NCBI GenBank assembly: GCA_044227665.1
Contig: JBGAWK010000015.1
Span: forward strand, 1 to 45,629
DNA length: 45,629 nucleotides
Source of the DNA: JBGAWK01 sp044227665
GTDB lineage: Bacteria; Bacteroidota; Bacteroidia; Chitinophagales; JADIYW01
Direction: 5' to 3'
Shown here: positions 35,375 to 43,010 of the stretch, one piece after another
Layout of the letters: every line of letters starts with the position of its first letter
How positions within the stretch are numbered: position 1 is the first letter of the stretch
The notes under the pieces: model-generated
The model's input: the letters and a program-made list of their open reading frames with translations, nothing else
Told to the model about the DNA's origin: nothing
The model's database searches: none
Program-made: the position numbers and the translations under genes

Positions 35375-36307
35375 ATGCAAGTCACACCTTCTTCATTCCA
35401 AGACAAAATTACTACTATTTATGTTGCTGTAGATGACTTTTGTATCCAAAATTCCTCTCAAATCACACAATTACGCCTAGAATCTCCCACAAAGAGACAC
35501 AGAAATAGAGCAACATCGCTCTCAGACAGCGAAATTATCACCATACTTATAGCCTTTCAGAGTAGTGGATATACCTGTTTTAAACATTATTATACTCAAT
35601 TTATCTGTGTATATCACACACATGATTTTCCCAAATTAGTATCCTATAATAGATTTATAGAGTTAAAACAACGTGTAGCTATACCCTTGATGCTATACCT
35701 AAAATCAAATTGTTTAGGTAAATGTACAGGCATAAGCTTTATAGATTCTACCCATATGAAAGTATGCCATAATAGGAGAATACATTGCCACAAGACCTTC
35801 AAAGATATAGCAGCACGAGGGCAATGTTCCATAGGATGGTTCTACGGCTTCAAGTTACACCTGATTATCAACGACAAAGGAGAAATATTGTCCTTCTATC
35901 TCACTAGAGGCAATGTGGATGATAGAAATTTAAAGGTACTTACCGACATGACAAAACAATTATTTGGCAAGCTATTTGGCGACAAAGGATACGTCTCCAA
36001 GATGCTTTCAGACATCCTCTGGGGTAATGGCATATCCCTCATCACCAAACCCAAGAAGAACATGAAAGGAATAAATATATCTCAGGAAGACAAAATATTA
36101 CTACGCAAAAGAGCCATCATTGAATGTGTCAATGATGAATTGAAAAACATGTGCAACCTACAACATACACGACATAGATCCATCAACAATTTTTTGATAA
36201 ACATTATGGGTACACTATGTGCTTACGCCTTCTTCCCCAAAAAACCTTCCCTCAATATCACATACCAATCTCAGCTACAATTACCTCAGTTACTCATATC
36301 TGCTTAA
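35375..36307 (+). CDS. IS982 family transposase
   Basis: A 310-residue DDE transposase that moves the surrounding element. The catalytic residues fit Asp124 (SFIDSTHMKV), Asp203 (FGDKGYVSK) and Glu250 (AIIECVNDELK), with the IS982-type segments ARGQCSIGWFYGFKLHL and TRGNVDDR. The N-terminal helical region with LSDSEIITILIAFQSSGY is also typical. The frame is intact, so the element may still be active. The stop codon lies inside the right inverted repeat. Confidence 0.95.
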   Translation: MQVTPSSFQDKITTIYVAVDDFCIQNSSQITQLRLESPTKRHRNRATSLSDSEIITILIAFQSSGYTCFKHYYTQFICVYHTHDFPKLVSYNRFIELKQRVAIPLMLYLKSNCLGKCTGISFIDSTHMKVCHNRRIHCHKTFKDIAARGQCSIGWFYGFKLHLIINDKGEILSFYLTRGNVDDRNLKVLTDMTKQLFGKLFGDKGYVSKMLSDILWGNGISLITKPKKNMKGINISQEDKILLRKRAIIECVNDELKNMCNLQHTRHRSINNFLINIMGTLCAYAFFPKKPSLNITYQSQLQLPQLLISA

Positions 36308-36325
36308 CCCGAACTCACGTTATTT
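36303..36325. repeat. IS982 right terminal inverted repeat
   Basis: CTTAACCCGAACTCACG followed by TTATTT; reverse complement of the left end except one base. Confidence 0.85.
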
Positions 36326-36380
36326 ATATGCTCTCTTAGCCTTTAAAATTTCGTTTAAAGGGACTGATAGTAAGTAAAAA

Positions 36381-37142
36381 CTACCTATATCTGTCTATAA
36401 TGGGGAAATCATCATCTTTTAGTACATTCCATCTTACACCTAGATGTAATCCTGCATAAAAGTTATGTGAAGGTGCATAGTCCTTGTGCGTAGTATATGT
36501 CTTCGTGTTCAAATCTGTAAGGGCATAGTACATCCTTAGCCCTATATTAATGGCGATATGCTCTACGGGTAAGATATTTACACCCCCTTGTACAGCTAGT
36601 CCGGCATCAAATTTCCTGAAGAAATCTTTATAGTCAGCTGCAACAGGATAAGTAGCATTGAAATCTATGGCATCCTGCAAAGGATAAGGGGTCTCTACTC
36701 CATTTACTTTATAACTGAATTTTGAATTTAACAAAAATCCAAATTGAGGACCAATAATGGCATCAAATTGATAGTTTTTATAGGCGTAACTATTTGCTCT
36801 ATAGGCAGCGAGAAACTGGAAGTAGTCCAGCTTAATGTCTTTAGTATGAGTGCCGGGGTAATAAGCATTGGCGAATTTATCTTCATACTTCTGACCCATC
36901 CTTCCATATCCTACTTCAAAATGCACACCCATATTATCGTGCATATTGATACCTAGTGAGCCATTTATGCAATATCCCAATCTATTTTTGTAGTTGAGTT
37001 CCAGCATATTAGCACCAAAATCGTTTTGATTTACGATAAAAGGCATAGTCAGTGTGCCACCACCACCAATATATAAGCACTGTTGGCTATAAGATTTTAT
37101 AATAGCAGCTAATAAAAGAATAGTTAGTAAAATATTTTTCAT
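36381..37142 (-). CDS. Outer-membrane beta-barrel protein (PorT/OMP_b-brl-like)
   Basis: A 253-residue secreted protein starting with signal peptide KNILLTILLLAAIIKSYSQ. The mature part alternates Gly/aromatic-rich strands (YIGGGGTLTMPF, VHFEVGYGRMG, YAGLHLGVRWN) as in eight-stranded outer-membrane barrels of this phylum. The function is unknown. I chose the ATG at 37142, which opens the signal peptide and lies 4 bp after the OmpA-like gene's stop, so the two form an operon. It ends 55 bp from the IS982 element. Confidence 0.8.
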   Translation of the reverse strand: MKNILLTILLLAAIIKSYSQQCLYIGGGGTLTMPFIVNQNDFGANMLELNYKNRLGYCINGSLGINMHDNMGVHFEVGYGRMGQKYEDKFANAYYPGTHTKDIKLDYFQFLAAYRANSYAYKNYQFDAIIGPQFGFLLNSKFSYKVNGVETPYPLQDAIDFNATYPVAADYKDFFRKFDAGLAVQGGVNILPVEHIAINIGLRMYYALTDLNTKTYTTHKDYAPSHNFYAGLHLGVRWNVLKDDDFPIIDRYR

Positions 37143-37146
37143 ATCG

Positions 37147-37575
37147 TTATTGAAATTGAAGTTCAATGCAGTTATTGCGTTTTTCGGCTTCCGGAATCAT
37201 GGCAGATGATGGCGGATTTTGGAAGTTTTTATTGATGCAAATAATTCTATAAGCAGCGACACTTCTTTCCGCTATATATGCTTTGACGATATTGAGTCGT
37301 TGTTCACATATTGATCCAGACTGTTCAGGGTTGCCTGAATTAGAAGTATAAGCCGTTAGATATAAGTTTAGGCTCGGTTCATTTATCATTTGCAGAATCA
37401 GTCTATCCAAATAGGGGCGATATACTTCTGGAATTTGGGTGGCGGAAGTAGGAAATAAGATTCTATCAAAGAAGGGTTTTGTAATAGATGTATTAAAGCC
37501 CTGCATGAATTCATCATCTGCATAGAGGCTTACTCCGGATATAAAAAATACTATTACGAAAAATAACCTTTTCAT
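37147..37575 (-). CDS. Secreted OmpA-like domain protein
   Basis: A 142-residue exported protein. The signal peptide is KRLFFVIVFFISGVSLYA. The mature part has DRILFPTSATQIPEVYRPYLDRL and QRLNIVKAYI, which resemble the strand-helix pattern of the OmpA peptidoglycan-binding domain, but it is short and the usual NxxLSxxRA motif is degenerate. The ATG at 37575 lies 6 nt after a perfect -7 box (37582-37589). It sits just upstream of the beta-barrel gene, so an envelope-anchoring pair is possible. Confidence 0.65.
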   Translation of the reverse strand: MKRLFFVIVFFISGVSLYADDEFMQGFNTSITKPFFDRILFPTSATQIPEVYRPYLDRLILQMINEPSLNLYLTAYTSNSGNPEQSGSICEQRLNIVKAYIAERSVAAYRIICINKNFQNPPSSAMIPEAEKRNNCIELQFQ

Positions 37576-37581
37576 ATTTGG

Positions 37582-37589
37582 CAAAGATA
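37582..37589 (-). promoter_or_regulatory. -7 promoter box for OmpA-like gene
   Basis: Minus-strand TATCTTTG matches TAnnTTTG exactly and ends 6 nt before the ATG at 37575. Confidence 0.5.
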
Positions 37590-37612
37590 CAAATCTATTC
37601 AATTAATAGGCT

Positions 37613-37620
37613 TAACTTTG
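37613..37620 (+). promoter_or_regulatory. -7 promoter box for mutA-like gene
   Basis: TAACTTTG matches TAnnTTTG exactly and ends 6 nt before the ATG at 37627, which supports that start over the TTG at 37618 and predicts a leaderless mRNA. Confidence 0.5.
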
Positions 37621-37626
37621 TTATGT

Positions 37627-38646
37627 ATGTTTCTTGAAGAACAATCTAAAGCAGAATGGATTTCATTGCTAAAAAATCGTATCAATGAATATACTGTTCA
37701 GGAAGGTTTGGCACTCCCACCAATGGTCAATAAGGATGAAGGTGGCAAGAAGATAGATATTCCGAATCGTGACTTTATGATTGAAGAGGTCTCGTGGCTA
37801 ATACTGTGTAATACAAAAAATATATCACTACAGCGGTCTCTGCAGAATGGGGTTACGGGTATTGTTACCGAGGATGTAGAGAATTCCACATCTATTGATA
37901 CTGATATAATCCCTGTATATATTTATAGGAAAGATTCCTTTGAATTGCATTATAAAGAAGATGCTTTCAGAACATATAATCTAGAAAAATGTAGAATAGA
38001 TATTTGTGCCTATAAAAATAATGGGGCAAATATTATTCATGAGGTAGCAATAGCACTCAAAAAAATGCATGACAGTTTTCTCTCTTATAATTCAAGAGAT
38101 ATTTTTTTGTTGCTGGAGCTTAGTGTGGGCTGTTCCTTTCTTGAAGAGATAGCTAAAATCAGAAGTTTACGTTACTTAGCGAAAGCTTTAGGAGAAATTT
38201 TGGATAAAAATATTAAACTACAAATATTTGCCAGTAATTCAAGTAAGAATAAGTCGGAGGTAGATAGAGAAAACAATTTAATTCGTGCTACCATAGAGAT
38301 TATGGCAGCAGCATTAGGCGGTGCTGACGGCATTATTGCGGATTCGTTTTGCAGTGATGACAAAGAAATTTCTATATTATTGGCTCAAAATATACAGCAT
38401 TTGCTTGTTCATGAATCCCAGTATGGCAAAAATGACAATACGGTAGAAGGAGCTTATGCTATAGAATATCTCACTACACAATGTGTGGAGCAATCTTGGA
38501 AGCTATTTTTAGAGATGAGAGAAAAAGATGGCAATGAAGCGGAAAGAATATTCAACAAATGGTGTATTGAGGATGCCAATCAACTACAAAAACAATATGA
38601 AACGTTAGAAAAGATTTGGGTAGGCGTTAATAAATTTCAGAGGTAA
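37627..38646 (+). CDS. Short methylmalonyl-CoA mutase small-subunit homolog
   Basis: A homolog of MutA, the non-catalytic subunit of methylmalonyl-CoA mutase. Characteristic segments are NLIRATIEIMAAALGGADGI and VEGAYAIEYLT. At 339 residues it is much shorter than classical MutA (well above 400) and ends without a cobalamin-binding-like C-terminal domain. The central active-site region also looks divergent, so a structural role is the most that can be claimed. The large subunit gene mutB is not next to it. A TAnnTTTG box lies 6 nt upstream. Confidence 0.8.
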   Translation: MFLEEQSKAEWISLLKNRINEYTVQEGLALPPMVNKDEGGKKIDIPNRDFMIEEVSWLILCNTKNISLQRSLQNGVTGIVTEDVENSTSIDTDIIPVYIYRKDSFELHYKEDAFRTYNLEKCRIDICAYKNNGANIIHEVAIALKKMHDSFLSYNSRDIFLLLELSVGCSFLEEIAKIRSLRYLAKALGEILDKNIKLQIFASNSSKNKSEVDRENNLIRATIEIMAAALGGADGIIADSFCSDDKEISILLAQNIQHLLVHESQYGKNDNTVEGAYAIEYLTTQCVEQSWKLFLEMREKDGNEAERIFNKWCIEDANQLQKQYETLEKIWVGVNKFQR

Positions 38647-38658
38647 AGGAAATAATTA

Positions 38659-38982
38659 TTATTTGGCTAAAGCCAAATTTACATCTTGTATATCTATGCT
38701 GTTGTGAGAAGCATGATATATAACCTTGTTATCTTTCACTACTATTAACTGAGGAGATTGGTGGGTGATTTTTAATTTTTGTTCTATATAATCAGATACT
38801 TGGCGATAAGACAATAAATCTAAGTAATAAAATGATATGGGAGGAATATCAGATCTTTCTATTCTGTTTTTAGCCATAGAACTTATAGAGCATCTTGTAC
38901 TGTGTTTGAAGACAGCAGCAGGAGTATTGCCGGCTAGTATGGAATCTAATTGTTCCCTCGATGTGAGTGGTTGCCACTGCAT
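38659..38982 (-). CDS. Bacillithiol-system YtxJ-like redox protein
   Basis: A 107-residue thioredoxin-fold monothiol protein. The sequence VFKHSTRCSISSMAKNR holds the single redox Cys typical of YtxJ, and SPQLIVVKDNKVIYHASH is its C-terminal signature with cis-Pro. It is thought to reverse bacillithiol mixed disulfides in the cytoplasm. The ATG at 38982 lies 1 nt after the stop of the small lipoprotein gene, so the two are coupled. Its 3' end lies 12 bp from the convergent mutA-like gene. Confidence 0.88.
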   Translation of the reverse strand: MQWQPLTSREQLDSILAGNTPAAVFKHSTRCSISSMAKNRIERSDIPPISFYYLDLLSYRQVSDYIEQKLKITHQSPQLIVVKDNKVIYHASHNSIDIQDVNLALAK

Positions 38983-38983
38983 A

Positions 38984-39124
38984 TCAGATAGATTTTTTTA
39001 CTTCCACCACTTTTTTTGTTTGTTCTGCTGAAAATGGGCATCCGTAAGAACTTTTGCGTGCACAGCTAGAAAACAATAACATTCCTACTGCGACAATAAT
39101 GCTGATTTTTTTTATTATTTGCAT
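38984..39124 (-). CDS. Small lipoprotein, 46 residues, upstream of ytxJ
   Basis: A short gene below common length cut-offs. The product begins MQIIKKISIIVAVGMLLF and has a lipobox-like SSC, so Cys21 would be lipidated and the mature peptide only about 26 residues, with a second Cys (YGCPF) and a basic tail. The TGA at 38984-38986 is separated from the ytxJ ATG by one base, and a perfect -7 box (39150-39157) lies 25 nt upstream. The signal peptide, lipobox and coupling make a real gene likely. No function is known. Confidence 0.72.
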   Translation of the reverse strand: MQIIKKISIIVAVGMLLFSSCARKSSYGCPFSAEQTKKVVEVKKSI

Positions 39125-39149
39125 GTTAAAAACTTTTCTACTAGATACG

Positions 39150-39157
39150 CAAAGATA
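39150..39157 (-). promoter_or_regulatory. -7 promoter box for lipoprotein-ytxJ operon
   Basis: Minus-strand TATCTTTG matches TAnnTTTG exactly, 25 nt before the lipoprotein ATG. It sits in the 72-bp gap shared with the divergent Mur ligase gene. Confidence 0.5.
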
Positions 39158-39196
39158 ATCAATAAATTGCGCAATAATCTGTTAAAAGATATAAAC

Positions 39197-40561
39197 ATGC
39201 GTTATCATTTCATAGCTATAGGTGGTGCGGTCATGCATCAGCTGGCATTACACTTATTGGATTCGGGTCACGAAATTTCGGGTTCTGATGATGCTATATT
39301 CGATCCTGCACGACAAAATTTACAGAAATGGGGTATCATGCCAGAGAAATTTGGGTGGTTTCCGGAAAAAATCAGCACTCAATTAGATGCTGTAATTTTA
39401 GGTATGCATGCGAAAGCTGACAATCCCGAGCTTTTACAAGCGCAAGCACTAGGTGTGAAAGTATATTCATTTCCAGAGTTTGTATATGAAAACGCTAGAG
39501 ACAAAATACGTATTGTAGTAGCTGGAAGCAATGGGAAGACCACTACTACATCTATGATTATGCACCAGATGCGTAGCAGTGGTTATGACTTCGATTATCT
39601 AGTAGGTTCTAAGATTGAGGGCTTTGATTACATGGTGAAGGTTACTAATGCTGCTAAATATATTGTCATAGAGGGAGATGAGTATTTGACATCTCCATTG
39701 GATTTGCGATCTAAGTTTTTACATTATAAGCCGCATCACGCCATCATTACCTCCATAGATTGGGATCACATAAATGTATTCCCTACTTTTGACGCATATT
39801 TGGATACATTCAGAAAGTTTATTAGCGATGTCCAAGAGAATATATTTTATTATGGTGAAGATGCTACACTTACGGAATTAATAAAAGGTAGTGAAACAAA
39901 AGCAAAAAAAGTAGCCTATAAGAGTTTGGACTATACTACAGAAAATACAATTCCCTATATTACGTATAATAATAATAAGTATCCTAGTAGTGTATTTGGC
40001 AAACATAATTTTGCCAATTGGAGTGCGGCCCTACATGTTTGTGCCACGGTGGGCATTGATGCAGAGAGGTTTTGTGAAAATATGGGTTCATTTAGCGGCG
40101 CTGCTCGTCGTATGGAGAAAGTGTACAGTAGTATAGAAAAAGATATACATATATTTAGGGACTTTGCTCATGCTCCTGCTAAGTTGAAGGCTACCGTAAA
40201 AGCAGCTAGAGAAAATTATCTAGTTCACAGATTGGTATCTGTATTTGAGCTACATACGTTCAGCAGTATGCAGGAAGACTTTATTCCACAATATCACAAT
40301 GCGATGGAGGGCAGCGACGTAGCCATTGTTTTTATGGATGAGAATTCTTTTGCACAAAAGGGGCGACAAATATTAGATAAAGAATGGATAGCCACTCATT
40401 TCGGCAATCCCAGACCAATTATTTGTACGCATAAAGAAGAGTTGGAAGCTCTATTGTTTTCTAATATTGCTCCCAACTCTGTGTTTTTACTTATGAGTTC
40501 CGGTCAATTGGGTGGATGGGACTACATTGAATTTATACAAGAAGTCCGTACTGCTATTTGA
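39197..40561 (+). CDS. Mur ligase, Mpl-like (UDP-MurNAc:tripeptide ligase family)
   Basis: ATP-dependent amide ligase related to MurC and to Mpl, which reattaches recycled murein peptide to UDP-MurNAc. The N-terminal Rossmann part begins HFIAIGGAVMHQLALHL; the P-loop is GSNGKTTTTS (about 110-119), then EGDEYLTSPLD and TSIDWDHINVF in the central domain, and a C-terminal ligase domain with FRDFAHAPAK. I chose the ATG at 39197 (454 aa) because the extension to 39119 is not family-like and overlaps the lipoprotein start. Mpl, rather than MurC, fits the GSNG loop and the divergent family common in Bacteroidota. Its stop region overlaps the convergent gene by 8 bp. Confidence 0.88.
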   Translation: MRYHFIAIGGAVMHQLALHLLDSGHEISGSDDAIFDPARQNLQKWGIMPEKFGWFPEKISTQLDAVILGMHAKADNPELLQAQALGVKVYSFPEFVYENARDKIRIVVAGSNGKTTTTSMIMHQMRSSGYDFDYLVGSKIEGFDYMVKVTNAAKYIVIEGDEYLTSPLDLRSKFLHYKPHHAIITSIDWDHINVFPTFDAYLDTFRKFISDVQENIFYYGEDATLTELIKGSETKAKKVAYKSLDYTTENTIPYITYNNNKYPSSVFGKHNFANWSAALHVCATVGIDAERFCENMGSFSGAARRMEKVYSSIEKDIHIFRDFAHAPAKLKATVKAARENYLVHRLVSVFELHTFSSMQEDFIPQYHNAMEGSDVAIVFMDENSFAQKGRQILDKEWIATHFGNPRPIICTHKEELEALLFSNIAPNSVFLLMSSGQLGGWDYIEFIQEVRTAI

Positions 40562-40973
40562 TTCTATACGTAGGTTCTGATTCATCCAAATCAAAGACTA
40601 TGCTTATAGAAATACTTTTTGTAATTTTTTGATTGTCAAGCTCTACTATGCAGTCATAGGAGTAGTTGTTGTCAGAAGTATGTTCCTCCCATTTGCCCTC
40701 ATATAGGGCAAAGTTCACTATTTTGATATCATGTGTACCTGCTTTTATTTCAAAGTTGTACGTGTTCTTCTCGGACTCCAATTTGACACCAGATTCTCCG
40801 ATTTTATCACCATCAACATATACTACTATCTTATTTTTATGGTCATAACCTGATTCTACATTTTTGAAAATGTAGTCAATTTTTACCACTGTAGATTTTG
40901 ATTTTTTTGCTAGGGCATCATTGGGGAATACTAGAATAGTAACCAATGACATCAGGACGAATAGTTTTTTCAT
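40554..40973 (-). CDS. Secreted hypothetical protein
   Basis: A 139-residue exported protein with signal peptide KKLFVLMSLVTILVFPNDALA. The mature part is beta-rich and Lys/Glu-rich, with segments such as IKAGTHDIKIVNFALYEG that resemble a small beta-sandwich (PEGA-like), but I cannot name a family. It stands alone between the atp terminator and the Mur ligase gene, which it overlaps by 8 bp at the stop. Confidence 0.7.
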   Translation of the reverse strand: MKKLFVLMSLVTILVFPNDALAKKSKSTVVKIDYIFKNVESGYDHKNKIVVYVDGDKIGESGVKLESEKNTYNFEIKAGTHDIKIVNFALYEGKWEEHTSDNNYSYDCIVELDNQKITKSISISIVFDLDESEPTYRIK

Positions 40974-41002
40974 AAATATTTTTTTACAATATTACTAAAA
41001 AT

Positions 41003-41036
41003 AATAAAGTCTTATGCAAATACATAAGACTTTATT
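41003..41036 (-). terminator. Rho-independent terminator of atpDC
   Basis: Perfect 14-bp stem (41003-41016 with 41023-41036) and 6-nt loop, 18 nt after the atpC stop, with a TATTTTTAG tail on the minus strand. Confidence 0.85.
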
Positions 41037-41054
41037 TAATACGTATAAAGGAAA

Positions 41055-41300
41055 TTAACTATTTATTCCCTCTGTTAAGACGGCAATCTTATTTTGCAAC
41101 ACTTCTACAATGCCACTTTTAATATTTAATTCAGTAGTATTATTACCTTCTTTATAGGTAAGTTTGCCTTCTGTAAGTGCTGCTATCATGGGAGCGTGAT
41201 TGTTTAATAATCCAAACAAACCATCTAATCCCGGCAATTGTACGTGGTCAACTTCGCCACTAAATACCTTTTGCTCAGGGGTAAGAATATCTAATTGCAT
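41055..41300 (-). CDS. atpC: ATP synthase epsilon subunit, short form
   Basis: Part of the F1 central stalk. The 81 residues match only the N-terminal beta-sandwich of epsilon (MQLDILTPEQKVFSGEVDHV, LPGLDGLFGLLNNHAPM); the C-terminal inhibitory helical hairpin is absent, as is usual in this phylum. It follows atpD by 19 bp. The other ATP synthase genes are not in the window, so atpDC is a split locus. Confidence 0.95.
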   Translation of the reverse strand: MQLDILTPEQKVFSGEVDHVQLPGLDGLFGLLNNHAPMIAALTEGKLTYKEGNNTTELNIKSGIVEVLQNKIAVLTEGINS

Positions 41301-41319
41301 ATATAAGTATTAGTTTTTA

Positions 41320-42834
41320 TTAACCTTTAGCTTCTGCCAATAGTTTTTTGCCTTTCTCTATGGCATCATCAATAGTACCTACCAGGTTGAATGCTGCCTC
41401 GGGATATTCATCTACTTTGCCATCCATTATCATCTCAAAACCTCTAAGGGTTTCTTCTATAGGCACAAATACACCTTTGAGCCCAGTAAATTGCTCCGCT
41501 ACGTGGAAAGGCTGTGATAGGAAACGCTGCACTCGACGTGCTCTGTGTACTACTAATTTGTCTTCTTCACTCAATTCATCCATACCCAAGATGGCGATAA
41601 TATCTTGTAGCTCCTTATAGCGTTGCAATATTTGCTTAACCTTTTGTGCTACATTATAATGCTTATCACCCAATACTTGTGGGTCTAATATCCTTGATGT
41701 AGAATCCAAGGGGTCAACAGCAGGATATATACCTAGCTCAGCAATCTTACGGCTCAATACCGTTGTAGCATCCAAGTGTGCGAATGTAGTAGCAGGAGCA
41801 GGGTCTGTCAAGTCATCGGCAGGAACATATACTGCTTGTACAGAAGTAATCGAACCATTCTTGGTAGAAGTAATCCTTTCTTGCATAAGACCCATTTCTG
41901 TAGCCAAGGTAGGCTGATAGCCTACTGCCGAAGGCATACGACCCAATAATGCAGATACTTCTGAGCCTGCCTGAGTGAAACGGAATATATTGTCCACGAA
42001 GAATAAGATATCTCTACCTTTATCATCATCTTGCTGATCGCCGTCACGGAATTGTTCCGCAATAGTCAATCCAGATAAAGCTACACGTGCACGCGCACCG
42101 GGGGGCTCATTCATCTGCCCAAATACTAGGGTAGCCTTGGACTCTTTCAAGGCTTCTTTATCTACCACTGCAAGATTCCAGTCCCCTTCTTCCATAGAAT
42201 GCTTAAACTCTTTGCCGTATTTGATTACATCTGATTCTAAGAATTCTCTCAATAGGTCGTTACCTTCACGTGTACGCTCACCTACGCCAGCAAATACAGA
42301 AAGTCCCCCATGGCCTTTGGCGATATTATTCACCAATTCCATGATAAGTACTGTTTTGCCCACACCAGCACCTCCGAACAATCCAATTTTACCACCTTTT
42401 GCATAAGGCTCAATTAGGTCTATAACTTTTATACCTGTATATAGAACTTCTTTGGATGTAGCCAAGTCCTCATATCTAGGGGGCTTGTTGTGGATGGAAT
42501 AACCACCTTCTTTGCTCACTGGACCAATACCGTCAATTGCATCGCCGATTACATTGAAAAGACGACCTTTAATAGCTTCACCAGTAGGCATTTTTATCTG
42601 ACCACCCGTGTCTATTACATCCATACCTCTTCTGAGACCTTCCGTGCCTTCCATTGCTACGGTGCGTACACGGTCTTCCCCCAAATGTTGTTGACATTCT
42701 AAGATGAAATCAGAACCATCTGCTTTTTTAATTACTAAAGCATTTAATATTTCAGGGAGATTAGAACCTTCACCTGAAAATGCAACGTCAACTACCGGAC
42801 CGATAATTTGAACTATTTTACCAATATTAGCCAT
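41320..42834 (-). CDS. atpD: ATP synthase beta subunit
   Basis: The catalytic subunit of F1. Walker A is GGAGVGKTV, followed by GERTREGND, the Walker B region ILFFVDNIFRFTQAGSE and the catalytic-site segment ALLGRMPSAVGYQPTL. The ATG at 42834 gives MANIGKIVQIIGPVVDV and 504 residues. A TTG extension to 42870 is rejected because it lies upstream of the transcription start predicted by the complete promoter at 42860-42890. Confidence 0.99.
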   Translation of the reverse strand: MANIGKIVQIIGPVVDVAFSGEGSNLPEILNALVIKKADGSDFILECQQHLGEDRVRTVAMEGTEGLRRGMDVIDTGGQIKMPTGEAIKGRLFNVIGDAIDGIGPVSKEGGYSIHNKPPRYEDLATSKEVLYTGIKVIDLIEPYAKGGKIGLFGGAGVGKTVLIMELVNNIAKGHGGLSVFAGVGERTREGNDLLREFLESDVIKYGKEFKHSMEEGDWNLAVVDKEALKESKATLVFGQMNEPPGARARVALSGLTIAEQFRDGDQQDDDKGRDILFFVDNIFRFTQAGSEVSALLGRMPSAVGYQPTLATEMGLMQERITSTKNGSITSVQAVYVPADDLTDPAPATTFAHLDATTVLSRKIAELGIYPAVDPLDSTSRILDPQVLGDKHYNVAQKVKQILQRYKELQDIIAILGMDELSEEDKLVVHRARRVQRFLSQPFHVAEQFTGLKGVFVPIEETLRGFEMIMDGKVDEYPEAAFNLVGTIDDAIEKGKKLLAEAKG

Positions 42835-42859
42835 GAATATGTTTTTATAAAATCGTCTG

Positions 42860-42890
42860 CAAAGATACACTTCATAAAACTGATTTCAAA
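42860..42890 (-). promoter_or_regulatory. Complete Bacteroidota-type promoter of atpDC
   Basis: On the minus strand TTTG (42887-42890), a 19-nt spacer and TATCTTTG (42860-42867) reproduce the -33/-7 consensus TTTG-N19-TAnnTTTG exactly. The box ends 25 nt before the atpD ATG. Confidence 0.8.
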
Positions 42891-43010
42891 CATCCTAAGC
42901 CTTAGTTGTCCACAGAGAACAAGGAAATAAAGTGCATTTAATATTTTAATAATTTTAAAAAAATGGGGGCAGATGATTTTAAAAAAGTAGTTTTAAATTT
43001 TATTTTAAGG

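Larger units (their letters stand above)
35284..36325 (+). mobile_element. IS982-family insertion sequence, complete
   Basis: A 1042-bp element with 23-bp terminal inverted repeats (35284-35306 and 36303-36325) that match at 22 of 23 positions and contain GTGAGTTCGGG. One full-length transposase gene fills it. The exact outer ends are uncertain because the neighbouring bases also pair, and I see no convincing target-site duplication, which agrees with a deletion next to the element. Confidence 0.88.

Noticed and set aside
36340..36361. Hairpin CCTTTAAA/TTTAAAGG between the beta-barrel gene and IS982
   Set aside because: The stem is almost all A/T, there is no T-run after it on the minus strand, and such repeats arise easily in this base composition.
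42835..42870. TTG extension of atpD
   Set aside because: It lies upstream of the predicted transcription start of the consensus promoter at 42860-42890.
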